DNA of 64,000 nucleotides from Anas platyrhynchos (GCF_047663525.1 NC_092590.1:15272001-15336000), one strand, 5' to 3'. Shown: positions 24,667 to 37,651, counted from the stretch's first letter. Numbers and translations are program-made. Notes: generated by a model not told the origin, from the sequence alone.

Positions 24667-27414
24667 AAGAGAGGCAAAGGTACTGAAAAATCCTCCTGTG
24701 ATGCTTTCTAAAGCAGACTGAGATGTTAAACTTGTCTTGTAATTGTCTGGTGTCCTTATGGGTCCTGTGGAATATTCCAGCAAGCTTCAAACTGTGCCCT
24801 GGAAGGGTCTGGCTTTCCTGGAAATCCTTTATCTTATCTTCCATTCCTAGCTTCAGATATTTTGGATACTTGGGAAGCTGCAGATGTCCTTAAAGGGGAA
24901 GCGGAACTGAGCCTTCACCCTTCATCTGTAATTGGAAGTCATCTGTCCAAGTGAGGAGTGGATCCTTTATGAACCTTTGGGGCTGCTCTGTGATAGCTAT
25001 CCACATGCACTGTCATCTTCCAGTAATCTTTGGGAAATCCCAAATATCTTTTTTTTTTTTTTTTTTCTCTTTGTGAATAAAGGAAAATCAGCTTTGGACT
25101 TACATGGGAGTCAGGACTCTCCTGGGGATTTTTTAAATGTAAAAGTTGGTGTTCTGTAAATTTATCAATATGCTTGCCCTACAATGTGCCTGCCTTCCCT
25201 AAGCTTAAGCTAGGAGACATAAACACAGCTAGAAAATATGAAGTGGTAATGATGTGATTGTGGATGGGGAGTCAGTTCAGTGGCTAAGTTTATCTAAGAG
25301 CTCTCGGGACAATATAGCAATTTCTGTGTTTGGAAGTTAGGTAGCTTTGCAACTGTAATCAAAGTTTAAAACAACTATATGTATTGTCATAATACTCATG
25401 TCAGAGTCAAATAGGAGAAGACAGCAAAGCAACTCATCTGCCTGGATCAATCAACGTAAAGATTTCCTAAGTTTGTATTATAAGGGTCTGTAAACTTTTA
25501 GTAGCACCTTTTCTATTATAAAGATCTGGTTGAGCCCAAAGGGGGGAAAAGATGCATAATGTTGGGAATTCCTCCATTTCTACGCAGAGGAAGAAGGATA
25601 CCCTTAAGGTGTCCTTAAAAAAAAAAAAAAAAGAAGAAGAAAAAAAGGTTTTTTTTAAACTCTGAAATGAAAACCAGGTGTTTGGGCTCATGAGGAGGGA
25701 AACAAATATTTGCCTACTCTTCACATTTAACTATATTAAGTTACATCATCTCTTGACACTGCTTTTAGACTCTGCAATGCACCAGTGAGCCAGAAGACAC
25801 ATTTATGGAATAATGTGCCAGAACATGGTTCTTGTGGTTCTTGTATACAATTTCAGTCATGAAAAGAATTGATTTTTACCTTACAAGCAGATGAGATGTT
25901 CCTGTATCAAGTAGCCAGGGGACTGTTACCAGAGTTGCTTTTCTGGTAATTTGCTGGCAGTCAGTCTTTGGGCTGTGAGAAAGAAGGGATTTCCTTCCTC
26001 CTTTTCACCATGTGTTAATTCCCTGATCTAGGAATCTCTCTCACTGAAGGTTTACTGTCAGGTAGTGCAAATGACCAGTTGGAAGAAAAGTGGTCCAAAA
26101 CTGAAAATATAGTTTAAAAAAAAAAAAAAAAAGGCAGGAAATCCATACATATGTGCATATTTCATTCTCTTGTCCTGTTAAGGTTGAAAGGATCGAAATA
26201 GAAAACCAAAGAGATACTCAGTGATGCAGAAGAAAAACACGGAGAGGGGATGATCTCAGTCTTTCAGGAACACTGATTTTTTTTTGTCCACTCAACAATC
26301 CAGTGAATGTGCATTCGCACGGCTCTGGGCTCCTCTCCATTCTGCTACTCTGAGTATGTTTGATCTCCGGGCACTGAAAGAAGCAATGAAATGTGTCTTA
26401 AGCACATTCCTGAGATTTTTTCCCACCGCCACTGCTCTGCTGATGCACTGTGCAGCTGTTAGCAGAGAATCTGCCAATTCTGACATACAGACACTCGATT
26501 TGATTTTTTTTTTTTTTTTGTGGGTCATGAGGATGTAAGAGTGGAGGTAGATAGACACCGAACCAAAGGCAATAATGAAAGGGTAGGAACTTGTACTTTG
26601 GCCCGGCCAGGATTTTTGCCTACATGCCAAATGAAGAGTTCAGCATTGTTTCATTTTGTTGTCCTCTTTGCTCTGCAGTGAAGTGGTTCGCTTTATGCAG
26701 AAGAAGTACCCGGGATCACTCATGCTGTAGCTAGCTAGGCTGTGACAGAAGCTTTAAAAATACCCAGCTGGAAAACAGAAGTCCCAAGCCAACTGAATCA
26801 CATTTAGCCCTAAAGCATTTACCCCAACCTCCACGTGCTAGTGCCAGCATTTGTCAGCTGTCTAGTGAGCCAGCTGGGTGAATGGGTCTTTCCCTGGGAT
26901 AGAGCAGCTAAGGGAAAAGATCTGGGTCTTTTTTTAAGAGTAATCAATTCCCTCCTTCAGTTGTCTGCGAGGTCACACGAGGCCTTTTGTTGGCCAAGTA
27001 GGGTAAGAAAGAAGACAAGACGCAGGGAGGAGGACTTGCTTTCTTGAGGAATGCTGGCTTGCCACACGCACTGCACAGCAGCCAAAGGTTGCGTTATTCG
27101 CGTAACGTCACTGGTGTATTTACTGCCTCGTAGTGATGACAATGAAACGCAGCAACGCTGTGGAGGAAAGGCAATGAGGGAAGGATAATATAGGTTGCAG
27201 TACTGGATCCTCCGCTTTAACTGCTTGCTGGTTTGAAGCATGGCCACAGGCTTCCCCAGGACATACCTGATCAATTGCTGACTTGGGATCAGGGAAAGGG
27301 ACAAGCCATAAAATCCTAGGGCAAGATATGTGTGCTGCCCAGGCATATGTCCAACTTCTGCAGCAAGATGTGTTCGAGTCACCTGTAAATTACAGATTTA
27401 TTTTTTTTTTCTGT

Positions 27415-28170
27415 TCATAATTTCTCCTAATTTCCAACCAGAACCTCTCCTGGTACAATTTGAGTCCATTCCCTCTTGTCCTATCGCTGCCTCACAGCTT
27501 TAGGAAAGACAGGGAAATTGATATTTTTATTTGTTTATATATTGATCCTTGTTTGCTACCCTCTCAACTAGGGACACTAAGTGTCCAGCAGCATGTCCCT
27601 TATGCACATGCTGGCTGGCGATCCTCCTTAGGAGTCCAAGTATTGGGAGGAAGTACACAGAAAGACCAGTGCTCTCTGTGAGCACTGGTCTTCCTTTTTC
27701 ACCTTTTATTGCTGAGTGTGACATCGTATGGTACAGAATATCCCTTTGGTTGTTTTAGGTCAGCTGCCCTGGCGATGTTTCTTTTCTCACTTTTTTGCCC
27801 ACCCCCTAGGAGGGTTAGAGAGAGTCCTGATGCTGTGCCAGCACTGCTCAGCAGCAGACACAACACTGGTGTGATAACACTGCTGTTCTAGCTACAAGCA
27901 CAGAGCACAACACTATGGGCTGCTGCAGGGAAAGTTAACATCCCAGCCAGACCCAGTACACTGTTACATCCAGGTTGCCCAGCCTTACCTTGTTTATCCT
28001 GTGCTTTGGTACCTCAAGCATCTTAAAGGCCCTGCACTGAACTCACTCCATTGTTAATGTCTTTCTGGGGAGCCTAAATTGGACCATCACCCAGATTTGG
28101 TCTCACCCAGGCCCAATAGATGGGAAGAATCTTCTCCTTTATTTCTGTGGTTGCACTCTTGCTGATACAG
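27415..28170 (-). mobile_element. Degenerate CR1 LINE fragments, minus orientation
   Basis: 27418-27490 reads like the end of the CR1 open frame in antisense (fragments such as TTTCTCCTAATTTCCAACC and TCCCTCTTGTCCTATCGCTG). 27960-28140 resembles an upstream CR1 part, also antisense (GTCTTTCTGGGGAGCC, GGTCTCACCCAGGCCC). The stretch between them is not recognisable. Old and heavily mutated, with no coding capacity. Confidence 0.65.
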
Positions 28171-28864
28171 AGTGCACAGAGTGCTGAGGGGAAGGATGTT
28201 TCTCATGGAGAGGAGTCATTTTCCACTAACTGATGCTAATGCCCAAGGCAGCAGAACCACTTGCTGATTTCCTTTCAGACCATTTCATTCATGTAGACTT
28301 ACAGTTCAGAGCTACAGACCTTAAGGACAGAGGCAGGGTGACAAAGTCTGTCCTCTGTAGCCACCAGCACTTTTGGCAGTAGCATAAACTTCTTGTTAAA
28401 TAAGCATGGTGATGCGAGGCAAATGAATCCTGCTGTGTTATATGTGTGCCTAAATTCTTCCATAAGGACTCCTGGTTTACATAGGTGACATGGGATATGA
28501 TCTCATTGGGAGAAACTGCAATAAGCCCCATATTCTTATCTGGAGTCTAAGCATGTTGCTATTGAAATGCTGTATTGGCACTGGCGTATATCCTCATGCT
28601 AATGGACATTTTGCTTTATTGTAGCTAACAAAAACCCAGCACTAAAGAAAAGGAAGTCCCTTAAGCCTGTTTTTGGTCACTCGATGGAGAAACTGTGGGA
28701 CATACACAGTGCTGTACAGCAGGTGGCAGTGAGAGGCCTGGGCAGCGGGGTCAGTGGAGCACCTGTGAAGGTGAAACTGACTCTGCAGCCCCCAGCTGAA
28801 AAGATACTGGTGAAAAGTTGCTCAGGACTTAAAAGAGACTGAACAGATTCAGAAAAAAAAAAAA

Positions 28865-28921
28865 TGTTTGGTTTTTGTTTTTGTTTGTTTGGTTTTTTTT
28901 TGTTTGTTTGTTGTTTTTTTG

Positions 28922-28952
<31 letters not shown>

Positions 28953-29005
28953 TGTTTTGGTTTTGTTTTGTTTTGTTTTGTTTGTTTGTTTTTGGTTTTT
29001 TTTGG
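28865..29005. repeat. T/G-rich low-complexity tract, (TTTTG)n/(TTTG)n
   Basis: About 140 bp of T runs broken by single G, with a run of TTTTG pentamers in the middle. The minus strand gives an artefactual Lys/Asn/Gln/Thr open frame. Confidence 0.92.
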
Positions 29006-32000
29006 TAGGACCACATTCCAGACTCTGAAATCAGCACAGATACAAAGGAAAAATGGACAAAATGAAGATCTGTGGCCTGAGATTTACTCTGTAATTGTTT
29101 TTAAAAAACATTAACCCTTGGAAGTAATGGTTAAATATGTAGGCATGAATAATGAGAAGCTCTTGGATGTCCTACACTTCGTAGCTTAGGAAGCATAAAG
29201 AATCTGCTGCTGACGAGGTGCATGAAGAATGTTGCTTTTTCATAGATTACCAGTGACAGCACGTTGGCACTAGCTGAAGAGGGTTTAGGAGGTGGGATCC
29301 ACCTTTGGAGACATCGCTGAAGCCGAGGCAGGGCAGTGGCCAAGACCAGTAGAGCTGTGCCTGACCACTGCAGTGGGGAGCTGAGCCTTGAGCCATGGCT
29401 CCCAAGAACTGCCTTCTAGAAATGTGTTTGTTGGAGAGAAAGCTGCGTGGAGTTAATACCTGCACATACAGCCTTGAGGTGCAGAGCAGGGAGAGGCAGC
29501 AAGCAGCTCTCAGCAGCTGCTCACCCGTGTCTGAGGTGGCCCTCCAGAGCAGGGAAAGAAAAGCAGCTCAGTGTCCCCAGGAGGGACATATTCTCTTCTT
29601 CACCAAAGTTCTTGGTTCTCTGCAGCTCCACAGAGCTGGTGCTGGGCACAACATCATTTTGGCCCCACAGAGTCCCCAGCCCACAAGCGAGCAAATGGAG
29701 CAGTCTCTCCTTGAGGCCTGGCTGGGCAGAGCCTGAGCTGACACCACGCAAGTGCCCTGGCAGAAGGGAAGGGGACAGCGGGACTGTGGGACCCTGAGAG
29801 CAGGGCCATCCTTGTCACTGCAACACAAGGAGAACAAGGAGGCCTGAAGCAAACACCCACAGTGAGGGGCACTCCTCCAGCCCTTCATGACCCTGCTCCA
29901 GTGAGAAATAAAGTCCTTTCATAGTCCTGTATTTAAGTGAGTTGGGACTTTGGAAACCTGACAGCTTTGGCCTCGAGGTTCTGACTAGGACAGGTTTCTG
30001 CAGGCCTCCCAGTTCCCTGACTTCTTTCCTAAAAAATGTACAGCTATCTGAACCTCTGGAAGGGCGCTCGCTACTCTTCACATTCCTCTGGCACTCCAGG
30101 AGTAAAGAGCAGATCTGCTTGTCTCCTCCTGCCTCTTCCCTGCTTTTATAATCACCAGTACTGTAGCCAGTGTTTTCCTGGGCTGGGTACAAGAGGCAGC
30201 TCACACATGTGATGCCCAGCTGGCTCTCTGCATGCTAGGGCATGCTCTGCCTACAAGCAATGGCAGGGCTGTTGAAAAGCCTCCTGGCAAGGAACTGCAA
30301 GTATCAGAGCCTATTTTAGTCACTTCAAAACAATCTGGTTAGTAAGAGGGAGGACAGGATGGAGAAAGACTGTACCCCAGGCAGAGATTGCAGATGGAAA
30401 TGCCAATGAGATGACACTGTTCTCTGAGAATTATTGGCACAACTGGAGGAACAATAAAACATCCCAGTTTCCATCTGCGTGGCTGTAGCCAGTGGACAAA
30501 GAAAAGGCACTGATTCCACTGGAAGTCACACCTGATTTGTGTCTGTCTGGCCTGAATCAGTTCTGATGCTGAGGAGAGATGGGCTGAACCTTGCCTACTA
30601 AAATAAAAAGGAAAATGCACTAAAGAGGCAATCCAGCTCAGCTTTGAGCAATTTACATCCGAGCCAAAAGCTCCTGGGAAGCCCCTCTTTGGTCGGGGTG
30701 GAATTGTATAGTGAGCTGACCGGTGTCCTTCAGAGCTATAGCAAAGAGACAGCCTGGAAGGCACAGCCACAGGGACGCAGCATTGCCTCATAAACATCCT
30801 TTCTCTGGGGAAAGGTTTTTTCAGTACGGTCATTCTGTGCATCTCTTGCTGCTGTTTTGCCAGCTTTGTGATCAAAAGATCAATGATTCAGTGAAGTTCT
30901 TGTGTTTTGAGCAAAGGCAATTGTTAGCAGCTCCCTACAGAGCAGCTCACCAACTGCAAGAGGTATCCTTTGAGTCAGTACTGACTGGTTAGGAAATTCT
31001 GCTATAACTGAAGGGAAGCAAACAAAGTCTGTAAAGCTGTGTAGCCAGAAAACCCCAACACAATAAAAACAAAACAAAACAAGAGGAAAAGAAAGCAGAA
31101 GATGCCTTTTGCAGCTTCCCTGGGCATTGGTATGTTACAGGGAAAAGGGAAGGTTTTGGTCTTTTTCTTATGGTTGGTTTTCAGGGGGGTGGAGGGAGTT
31201 TCTGGAAAGCACACATTTTTTAACCTGTATACTTAGAAAAAAAAAGAAAAAAAAAATCTCTGCTCAATGCCCAGAAAAGAGATACTGGTACTAACCCTCA
31301 TTTGCAAGAAAGAAAAGGTGACAAAATTCAGGAAAGACATGTGCATGCCAAAGAGGCGAATCAGACATTCAGGAAACCTGAATTATACCCCTTTCTTCTC
31401 CTGACGGATTGACAGGTCACTTCTCCTCTCTCCTCTTAATCTTCTTTCCATCCTGCCTCCTCACTGCTTTAGAGGGACATTTGGGCCAGGACAGCCATGA
31501 GCTACGTGTATAATTGCCCCAACAAAGTGTCTCCAGCCAACATGCTGCCGTAGTGCGAGTGCCTGGCTGATACCCAAGCCTCTGTGAGCTGAGTCCAGAT
31601 GAGTGGGATGCCAAATATATGCTGCAAATGCCAAATCCTCCCTGCAATGCCACAGCGTCATGCACAATTGTCAAGTGTGCATCGCACTAGCTGCCTTTTT
31701 CCCCTGAAGGAAGGGAGACTCCACGATGGGCCTGGAGGCACCCTGCATATTGTTCCTCTTACTCTCCTGCCAAAGGGACTTCCTCTGGGGCCAAGATATC
31801 TTCTTAACAGGTCAGGCACAAACCCCAGCAGAACTCTGATCTCCTGCCAGGAAGAGAAACCCTTAAAGATTTCAGGATCAGAAAGGCATTAGCATTTGCC
31901 ATTCGGACACAGACAGAATCGGGATGTGACTTTCACACCGCCGCTGCAGGACTCCCCGCATTTCGGCAGCTTGTCTCAGCCTGAAACACTTTGCTACCAG

Positions 32001-32052
32001 CACTCCTAGTGCAAGTCTGGGCTGGATTCAGAGGCTAAGTAAAATGGTGTGG

Positions 32053-32086
32053 GTTTTTTGTTTGTTTGTTTGTTTGTTGTTGTTGT
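32053..32086. repeat. (GTTT)n/(GTT)n microsatellite
   Basis: Short GTTT run passing into GTT units. Confidence 0.88.
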
Positions 32087-32758
32087 GGGTTCTTTTTCCA
32101 CATTAGAGATATTCTCTCTGTTGACAGTAATGAAGGAGGGAAGAGAGGAGTCCTTCCTGTTCCCGAGGACCAGGTACTCCTATTTGGCAATGTCTGAGGC
32201 ACATGTGTGGGAGAAAATAACAGACAGCATAAAAACATGAGCAAACCTCTCTGGGCTGGGCTATCTTCCCAGCTGTATTTTTGCCAAAAATGACCAAGAG
32301 CAGGTGGCAGGGCCGAGCAGAGGCAGGTAGTGATACCCACCACAGCTGCTGCAAGGACGTGGTATCACACGTTGCAAGGTCTCTGCCTGCACCTTGCACA
32401 CTGGGGCCAAATTTAGGGCTGTATCTTGCAGCAGGGGCCTGCAACCTGACCACATCCCCATTCCTCCAGCCACCCAGGTGTCACACCAGACGTTTCTTCC
32501 AACCTGCTTGCCTCCACCCATCGCAAGCCGTACTGCTGTTGCTTAGCACCACAGATACACAACACACATCCCCTTGGCTGGGTGCCTGCCCCAGGCATGC
32601 AGGAGCAAGTCTTCTCCCCAAAACCTCCTCTAGCAGCAACTGAACAGCATCACTTGGTTTATCAGACGGTGTAACTGCAGCAAAAGCACTCTTGCTTGGT
32701 CAGCATCATCCCACTAGGAAAACTGGCGCTGGTCTTCCTGCCCTTTGGCACAGATCTC

Positions 32759-32795
32759 TCTGCAATACCCATGCCTTTGCAATACCCATGCCTTG
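32759..32795. repeat. Tandem duplication of an 18-bp unit
   Basis: Two near-identical adjacent copies containing GCAATACCCATGCCTT. Confidence 0.8.
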
Positions 32796-33267
32796 GCCCA
32801 CGTGTCCCCTCACACTACAAAACCACTCAAAGTTCAGGACAGTTTGGGCTCATTGCTAAACGTATGGCAGTTGCTTTGTTGGTGGTGGTGGTTTTGCCTG
32901 GGTTTATCCAAAATAGCCCTGCTGCTCTGCCCCAGGCTCCAGCCAGACAGACAGCTTTCTGCATGCAGTGCCAGTTTGCCTTTACTCTGTCAGATAAGCT
33001 CAGCCACTGAAATACATATTTGTGTTTCACTGGGATTCTTGTCAGTCCTTTCTCCCTCCTCTCTGATTTTCCAGCATCCACTTCCAGCTGTCTGTGAGCT
33101 GAGAGAAAATCAACTCCTCCCCAAGCACCAAGATTTTTCTTTTCCCCCCTGACCTTCCATCAGGAAGAGGACAGTTCCCTGGGAAAAGGGGGTGCCCTGT
33201 CCCTTCCCATCCCCAGCCAGACCCCTGCCCTGTGCCCACACAGCACCTGGGCTGCGGCAGCAGCTTA

Positions 33268-33322
33268 GATCCAGGATCTGACCCAGGACCTGATGCAGGA
33301 CCTGATCCAGGACCTGATCCAG
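33268..33322. repeat. 12-bp minisatellite, unit GACCTGATCCAG
   Basis: Four tandem 12-bp units plus a partial one, with one or two substitutions each. Read on the minus strand it gives Gly-Ser-Gly-Pro type repeats within a small open frame. Confidence 0.9.
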
Positions 33323-33839
33323 CCCCTCCCCAGCCTGGCAGAATCACAGCACATACTACAGCCAGGAACATCAAGCCTGGACAAACCATTTGTGGGGAAC
33401 TAAAGTAAGATGAGAATAAAACCCTGCGTGGCAGTGACTCTGCTGCCACGCTCCATCAGCAAAGCCAGAAGTGGGGCTGCCCACAGCGGGGAGCTGGGCG
33501 CAGCCTGCCCAAGGGTGCAGTCGTGCAGGACCCACGGAGGCAAGCAGGAGCAGCTGAAAGAGACGAATTTCTGAGCACCGTTTCCGCTGCTGCAGCGTGC
33601 GTTCACCCTTCCCCTAACCCCGCAGGAAGCAGCCCCTGGGCACGAGGTGCCAGCAGCCGCTGCAGGGCACAGTCCCCCAGCACGGCGGTGACAAGCCTGG
33701 ACGCCTCCCTGTGCCACCCATCCCCAGAGCCCCGGAGCACACAGAACCACGCGTTGAGCTCTGCCAAGGAGAGCAGATGCCAAACCTGAATTACCAGCCC
33801 AGAGAGTAGCTGCGGATCCTAGGAGCTCCTGCGATTTGC

Positions 33840-33970
33840 GGCAGGTTTTTCAGGCCCCCGCCTGTCACACGCACACGCAGCTACTTAAGCAGTCACCCGA
33901 GGACTTGCGGGCTTTATTTTTATTTTGTTTTATTTGTCTTTCACGCGCTTTTGGTGCCTGCCAGCTCCAG
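33840..33970 (+). other. HOPX: Candidate distal non-coding first exon of HOPX
   Basis: The sequence before 33971 ends in CCAGCTCCAG followed by GTAAGTGTGA, a full-consensus donor, at the edge of the GC-rich island. There is no long open frame in the segment, as expected for a 5' UTR exon. The left boundary is a guess. Joining to the HOPX acceptor at 37917 is inference from the known multi-promoter structure of mammalian HOPX. Confidence 0.3.
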
Positions 33971-34600
33971 GTAAGTGTGAGCTTTGAGCTGGGGGTGCCG
34001 GGGCGACTCGGGGACGGGCTGGGGGACGGTGTGAGCAACTTGCTGGGGAGGTTGGAGCAGTACCCAGAGGGCTGTAACGGGAAAGCCCTGTGGCTGGGGC
34101 ACCGGAGGGGCACGCAGAGAGCCCAGGCTAGGTGCACCACGGGGACCTCTCTCAGCTACAGCAGCTGCTGCACTGTTCGTGCTGTTCCTATCCGATTTTA
34201 TCTTCGACAAGGCTGCATGGGAGGCTTACAGGATGCATGACAGGTGTTTTTTTTCCTTATGGTGGGGTCTGGTTTATTTTTAAAGCCTCAGCCCCACCTC
34301 ATCCTGTGTGCCGTGCTGGCTGATGTTATCCACGACCGTGCCCCGGCTCAGCAGGAGGCAGAGCAAAGCTCAGGACAGGACACAGCTTTGCAGAGCGAGG
34401 GAGGACAGGACAGCCTGTTTGCGTTGAGGACGGCTCGCTGTTTTGATCCCTGCAGTGGCAGGAAATAGTTGCAAGCTAAAAACAGATGCTTCCAGTCCCT
34501 TCTCAGCCCTAACGGTGGGGAGGGCGCTGGGGAAGGGGCCACGGGGGCCCATCAGCTGTGCAGGAGCTTCTGACCAGCGAGTTTTCCAGGGGCTTCAGGA

Positions 34601-37560
34601 GCAGTAAATGGTTGGAAAGCTGTGCAGCCAGGCAGCTATTGTGTATGTCTTTCAAAAAAAAAAAGCAAAGCTGAGCAAACAGAGATCACCTCTTTTCTGG
34701 AAAACCAGCTGCTTTCTGCCAGGACAGTAGGTGCTGACAAGCACCAGCAGTGTTGAGCTGCCCCCCTGGGAGGCAGAGGGTTGATGCCCTCCCCTGTCTC
34801 AGGCCAGAGCTGGGTTCCCAGCCAGTACCCCCAGGGTGTACTAACATCTTCCCCTGCTGCAACCTCTGGCCATTGCTTGTTGTCAGTTCCCAGGTGGATG
34901 TGGAGGGACGTTCAAATAACCCACCAGCCATGCTGAGACAACCAGGTGCTCCCTGCACGGTCTCGATGCACACAGCAGTGCTGCTTATAGCCATCTGCAA
35001 CCGCAGAACCCTTGCAAGCTTCAGCTGGTGGCTGCTGTCACACTGCCTTTCCTAAAACCGAGATGATCAAAATGAAGTGTGACTTTCCCAGGGCTCTGTA
35101 GCTGCAGACACTTTTTGTTCTGGTGCTGTGGTTTCACAGTGCTTCTGGAACCACCACTTCTGCCTGGGTGTGTCACCCCCCGCCACCAAACTCAAGCCTG
35201 TGCTGCTGAGGGAAGGCAATGTTAGGCATGGGGCTGTTCACAGAGCTCAGCAAACACCACAGCACCCCAGCTTTTCTGAGAGCTGCATAGGTAGCTTTCA
35301 TGCTTCATGCTAGAAAAGGCCATTTTTTCCAAAGCCTGTAAAAAATTAGGCAGGAAAAAAAAAAAAAAAGCTAGCGGTGGTGCTTTTCAGCAGATGAGCA
35401 AAACAGTCTCAATTCTCCATATTTCTGCCAGGTTTTAAGAAATGTAAGCAAGAAAAACATCTTTCCTGGACAAGGGAATGGTCCTGTACAGCCTGAAGGC
35501 CAGGCTCCAAGCCAGGACCTGGGCTTAAATGGGTCTAGGGGTCCAGGTGAGGCCAAGGAGGATATTTAGGAACTCTTGATGTACTCCAGTCTTGTCACAT
35601 ACTGCCTGTTTTTAGCAACTAAAAGGTGTTGTGCAGGGTGCCACATGTGGCATGTGGCCTCTGAAAACCTCTGGGCCCCAGGGGAGCCATGTGAGAAGAC
35701 CCGCAGAGCCCTCCAGGACCTGCAGGAGGTTGACCTGGTCCTGAAAGCCATCTCACAGCCTCGAGAAGCAGCAAACGTTCTCCCTCCAGAGCAAGGGTAG
35801 AGAGAGGATAAGAAAAAATAAAATAAAATCAGGTATCCTATTCCGTGTGCCGGGGCACCCCAAGCTGCCAGCAGGTGGAAGATCTGTGCCCTATGGGAAA
35901 ACGCCTCAGGAACCTGGGGATTATCAGAAACAGAAGCAGCCACAAAGATGAAACGGGAGAGTTACGAGGCACGCGTTTCCTATGCAAATCCATGCAGACG
36001 CGTTAATGCACGCTAACTGAGCAGGCTGCAGACGATGATTTATGAACCACCGGGCCCTGCTGCTGCTGGGAGCCCAGGCTTGGTGCCTGAGGCCTGACCT
36101 CTCCCCGTACAGACACCTCTGAACCGTGTCCAGTGGCTGCAGTACCCCACAGAGCTCAGGCTGCGGTGCCTGGGTGCTGGGGGTGATCTTGTCCTGGTCT
36201 CTTCCTGGTGGTTTACGATGCCATTTTCCAGCATGCTCCATCGCCCTGAAAGGAGCTCTGACCTTATGCAACCACTGTGTTACAGTCAGTATTTACCAAG
36301 TGACTTGAGAAGAAGAGTGGGCTGTTCATGAGCAGCTCTGGTCTTTTTAACCCTGTGTGAATGCCAGGAGATCCTGTTATTAGTCAATGCAACTTCTTGC
36401 AGATAAGGTTCAGCAGAGCATTCAGTTTTCAGGGTAAAGCTCAAGGATCTCCCCAGCCCTTTGTGAACAGGACAGCTGGCTCCCTGCAAGCTGCAAAGCA
36501 GTTTTGGACCTTAGCCCTATCCCAGCGGTGCTGCCAGAAGGTGAGAGCCCTGAGGCATTCGGTACACCCCAGGCTACAGGGTGGGTTATGGCAATCCTTC
36601 AGCTGGGGCAACAGGCAGGTGTAATGCTGCACAGCAGGGGTGCAGGACGGTGGAGGCATTTAGGTTACATCCCCAGGGAGAAAGAGAAGGAGAAGCTGGA
36701 TTGTGACATTAAGGCGGGTGGTCCAGAGGAGATCCACAGCAAGCCAAGGGCTCCTGGCAGCAGTGACACCAGCCAGCCCACCCGACAGACACAGGCTGAG
36801 TGGCTCAGGAAGCAGAACAGATCAAGAAAAGCCACATTTCTGAATCCAGCTCCTCCCTTGCCACCACCCACAGTTTGGTTTCGGAAACACCGAGGCAGTT
36901 CACTGTCAAGAGGCTTATCTGTCCTCTCGTTTTAGTTGACCGAATTGGCAGGCTTGACCCTCTGCCACCTGGGAGCAAACCTGGAGCCCTGCAGAAGAGG
37001 GGTGTGGGACTTACCCGGGACGTGACTCATTTTGCTTGTGCTTTTGTGCCCAGCCTACCAGAAATTTGTGCAAAGCTTGGCAAATTGTGTGACTGCTCGG
37101 GCACAGACACATGTGGTATGGTCTTCCAAAGACTGACCCCTTACTTGAACACTGAAAAACAAACAGACCGGTGATACTCAGGAACAACGGGACTAACTGT
37201 ATATCCCCATGCACGATAGCATTAAATATTAGGAAAAACAAAGCAGCTCACCTGCTCGTCTCCAGTTTTGCCTGGCCATGCTGCTGGGAAGAGGAACGGG
37301 AGGGAAAACAGTGATTGCTGTGCCCGTGCTCCTAACAGGTCCTGCATCCTTTGCCTCGTGTTTCCCCTGCACAATTTTGCCTGCTGGCTGGGGAGAAAAG
37401 AAAAAACAAAATCACTGGGCTGGATGCCAGACACCATCCCAAAAGATAAAAAGATAAAAAAGATAAATAAGGGTTGTTTGGTGTTGTTTTTTTTTAAACT
37501 ACTGACTTGAAAGTAACACACACACACCCCCAACATGCTCACTGCTGTGACATCAGCCCC
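34601..37560. other. Gene-free stretch upstream of HOPX
   Basis: Moderately GC-rich unique sequence with only short open frames and short A runs (near 34655 and 35356). I recognise no gene or repeat family here. Confidence 0.6.
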
Positions 37561-37623
37561 GAGTGACGCCCAAGCCTAAATACGGCCGTAAACAGGAATC
37601 ATCTCCGCGGGAGTCAGGCGGGC

Positions 37624-37630
37624 TATAAAT
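37624..37630 (+). promoter_or_regulatory. HOPX: TATA box of the proximal HOPX promoter
   Basis: TATAAAT within GGCTATAAATACAGC, about 25-35 bp before a plausible start and in the correct orientation for HOPX. The flanking CTATAAATA also resembles an MEF2-type A/T core. Confidence 0.65.
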
Positions 37631-37651
37631 ACAGCAACCAGCAGAGGTTGC

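Larger units (their letters stand above)
22728..33180. other. Intergenic region between SPINK2 and HOPX
   Basis: About 10 kb with no gene I can assign. It holds degenerate CR1 pieces near 27.4-28.2 kb, a T/G-rich low-complexity tract near 28.9 kb, a perfect 21-bp duplication near 24.64 kb, many A/T runs, and two exon-like segments (23705-23827 and 26679-26730) that do not join to a known gene. The longest open frame, 30339-30875 on the minus strand, starts at TTG and has no recognisable feature. Confidence 0.65.
33180..34600. promoter_or_regulatory. GC-rich island about 4 kb upstream of the HOPX TATA promoter
   Basis: GC content and CpG frequency rise over about 1.4 kb compared with both flanks. 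The island contains a consensus splice donor at 33971 on the plus strand. Mammalian HOPX uses several alternative non-coding first exons, so a distal HOPX promoter is the simplest reading; a non-coding RNA promoter is possible. Confidence 0.4.

Noticed and set aside
26679-26730. Reading this segment in another frame as a duplicated HOPX exon (begins KWF)
   Set aside because: Similarity to the HOPX helix 3 exon ends after three residues, so it is chance.
28829-29114. Lys/Asn/Thr-rich and Phe/Cys/Leu-rich frames
   Set aside because: Translations of a T/G low-complexity tract.
29395-29736. 113-codon plus-strand frame with a strong start context (GAGCCATGG)
   Set aside because: No recognisable motif, no promoter or poly(A) signal near it, and overlapping frames of similar length on both strands. 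Not enough to call a gene.
30339-30875. 178-codon minus-strand open frame
   Set aside because: It starts at TTG, has no domain, signal, splice context or repeat similarity, and its composition looks random.
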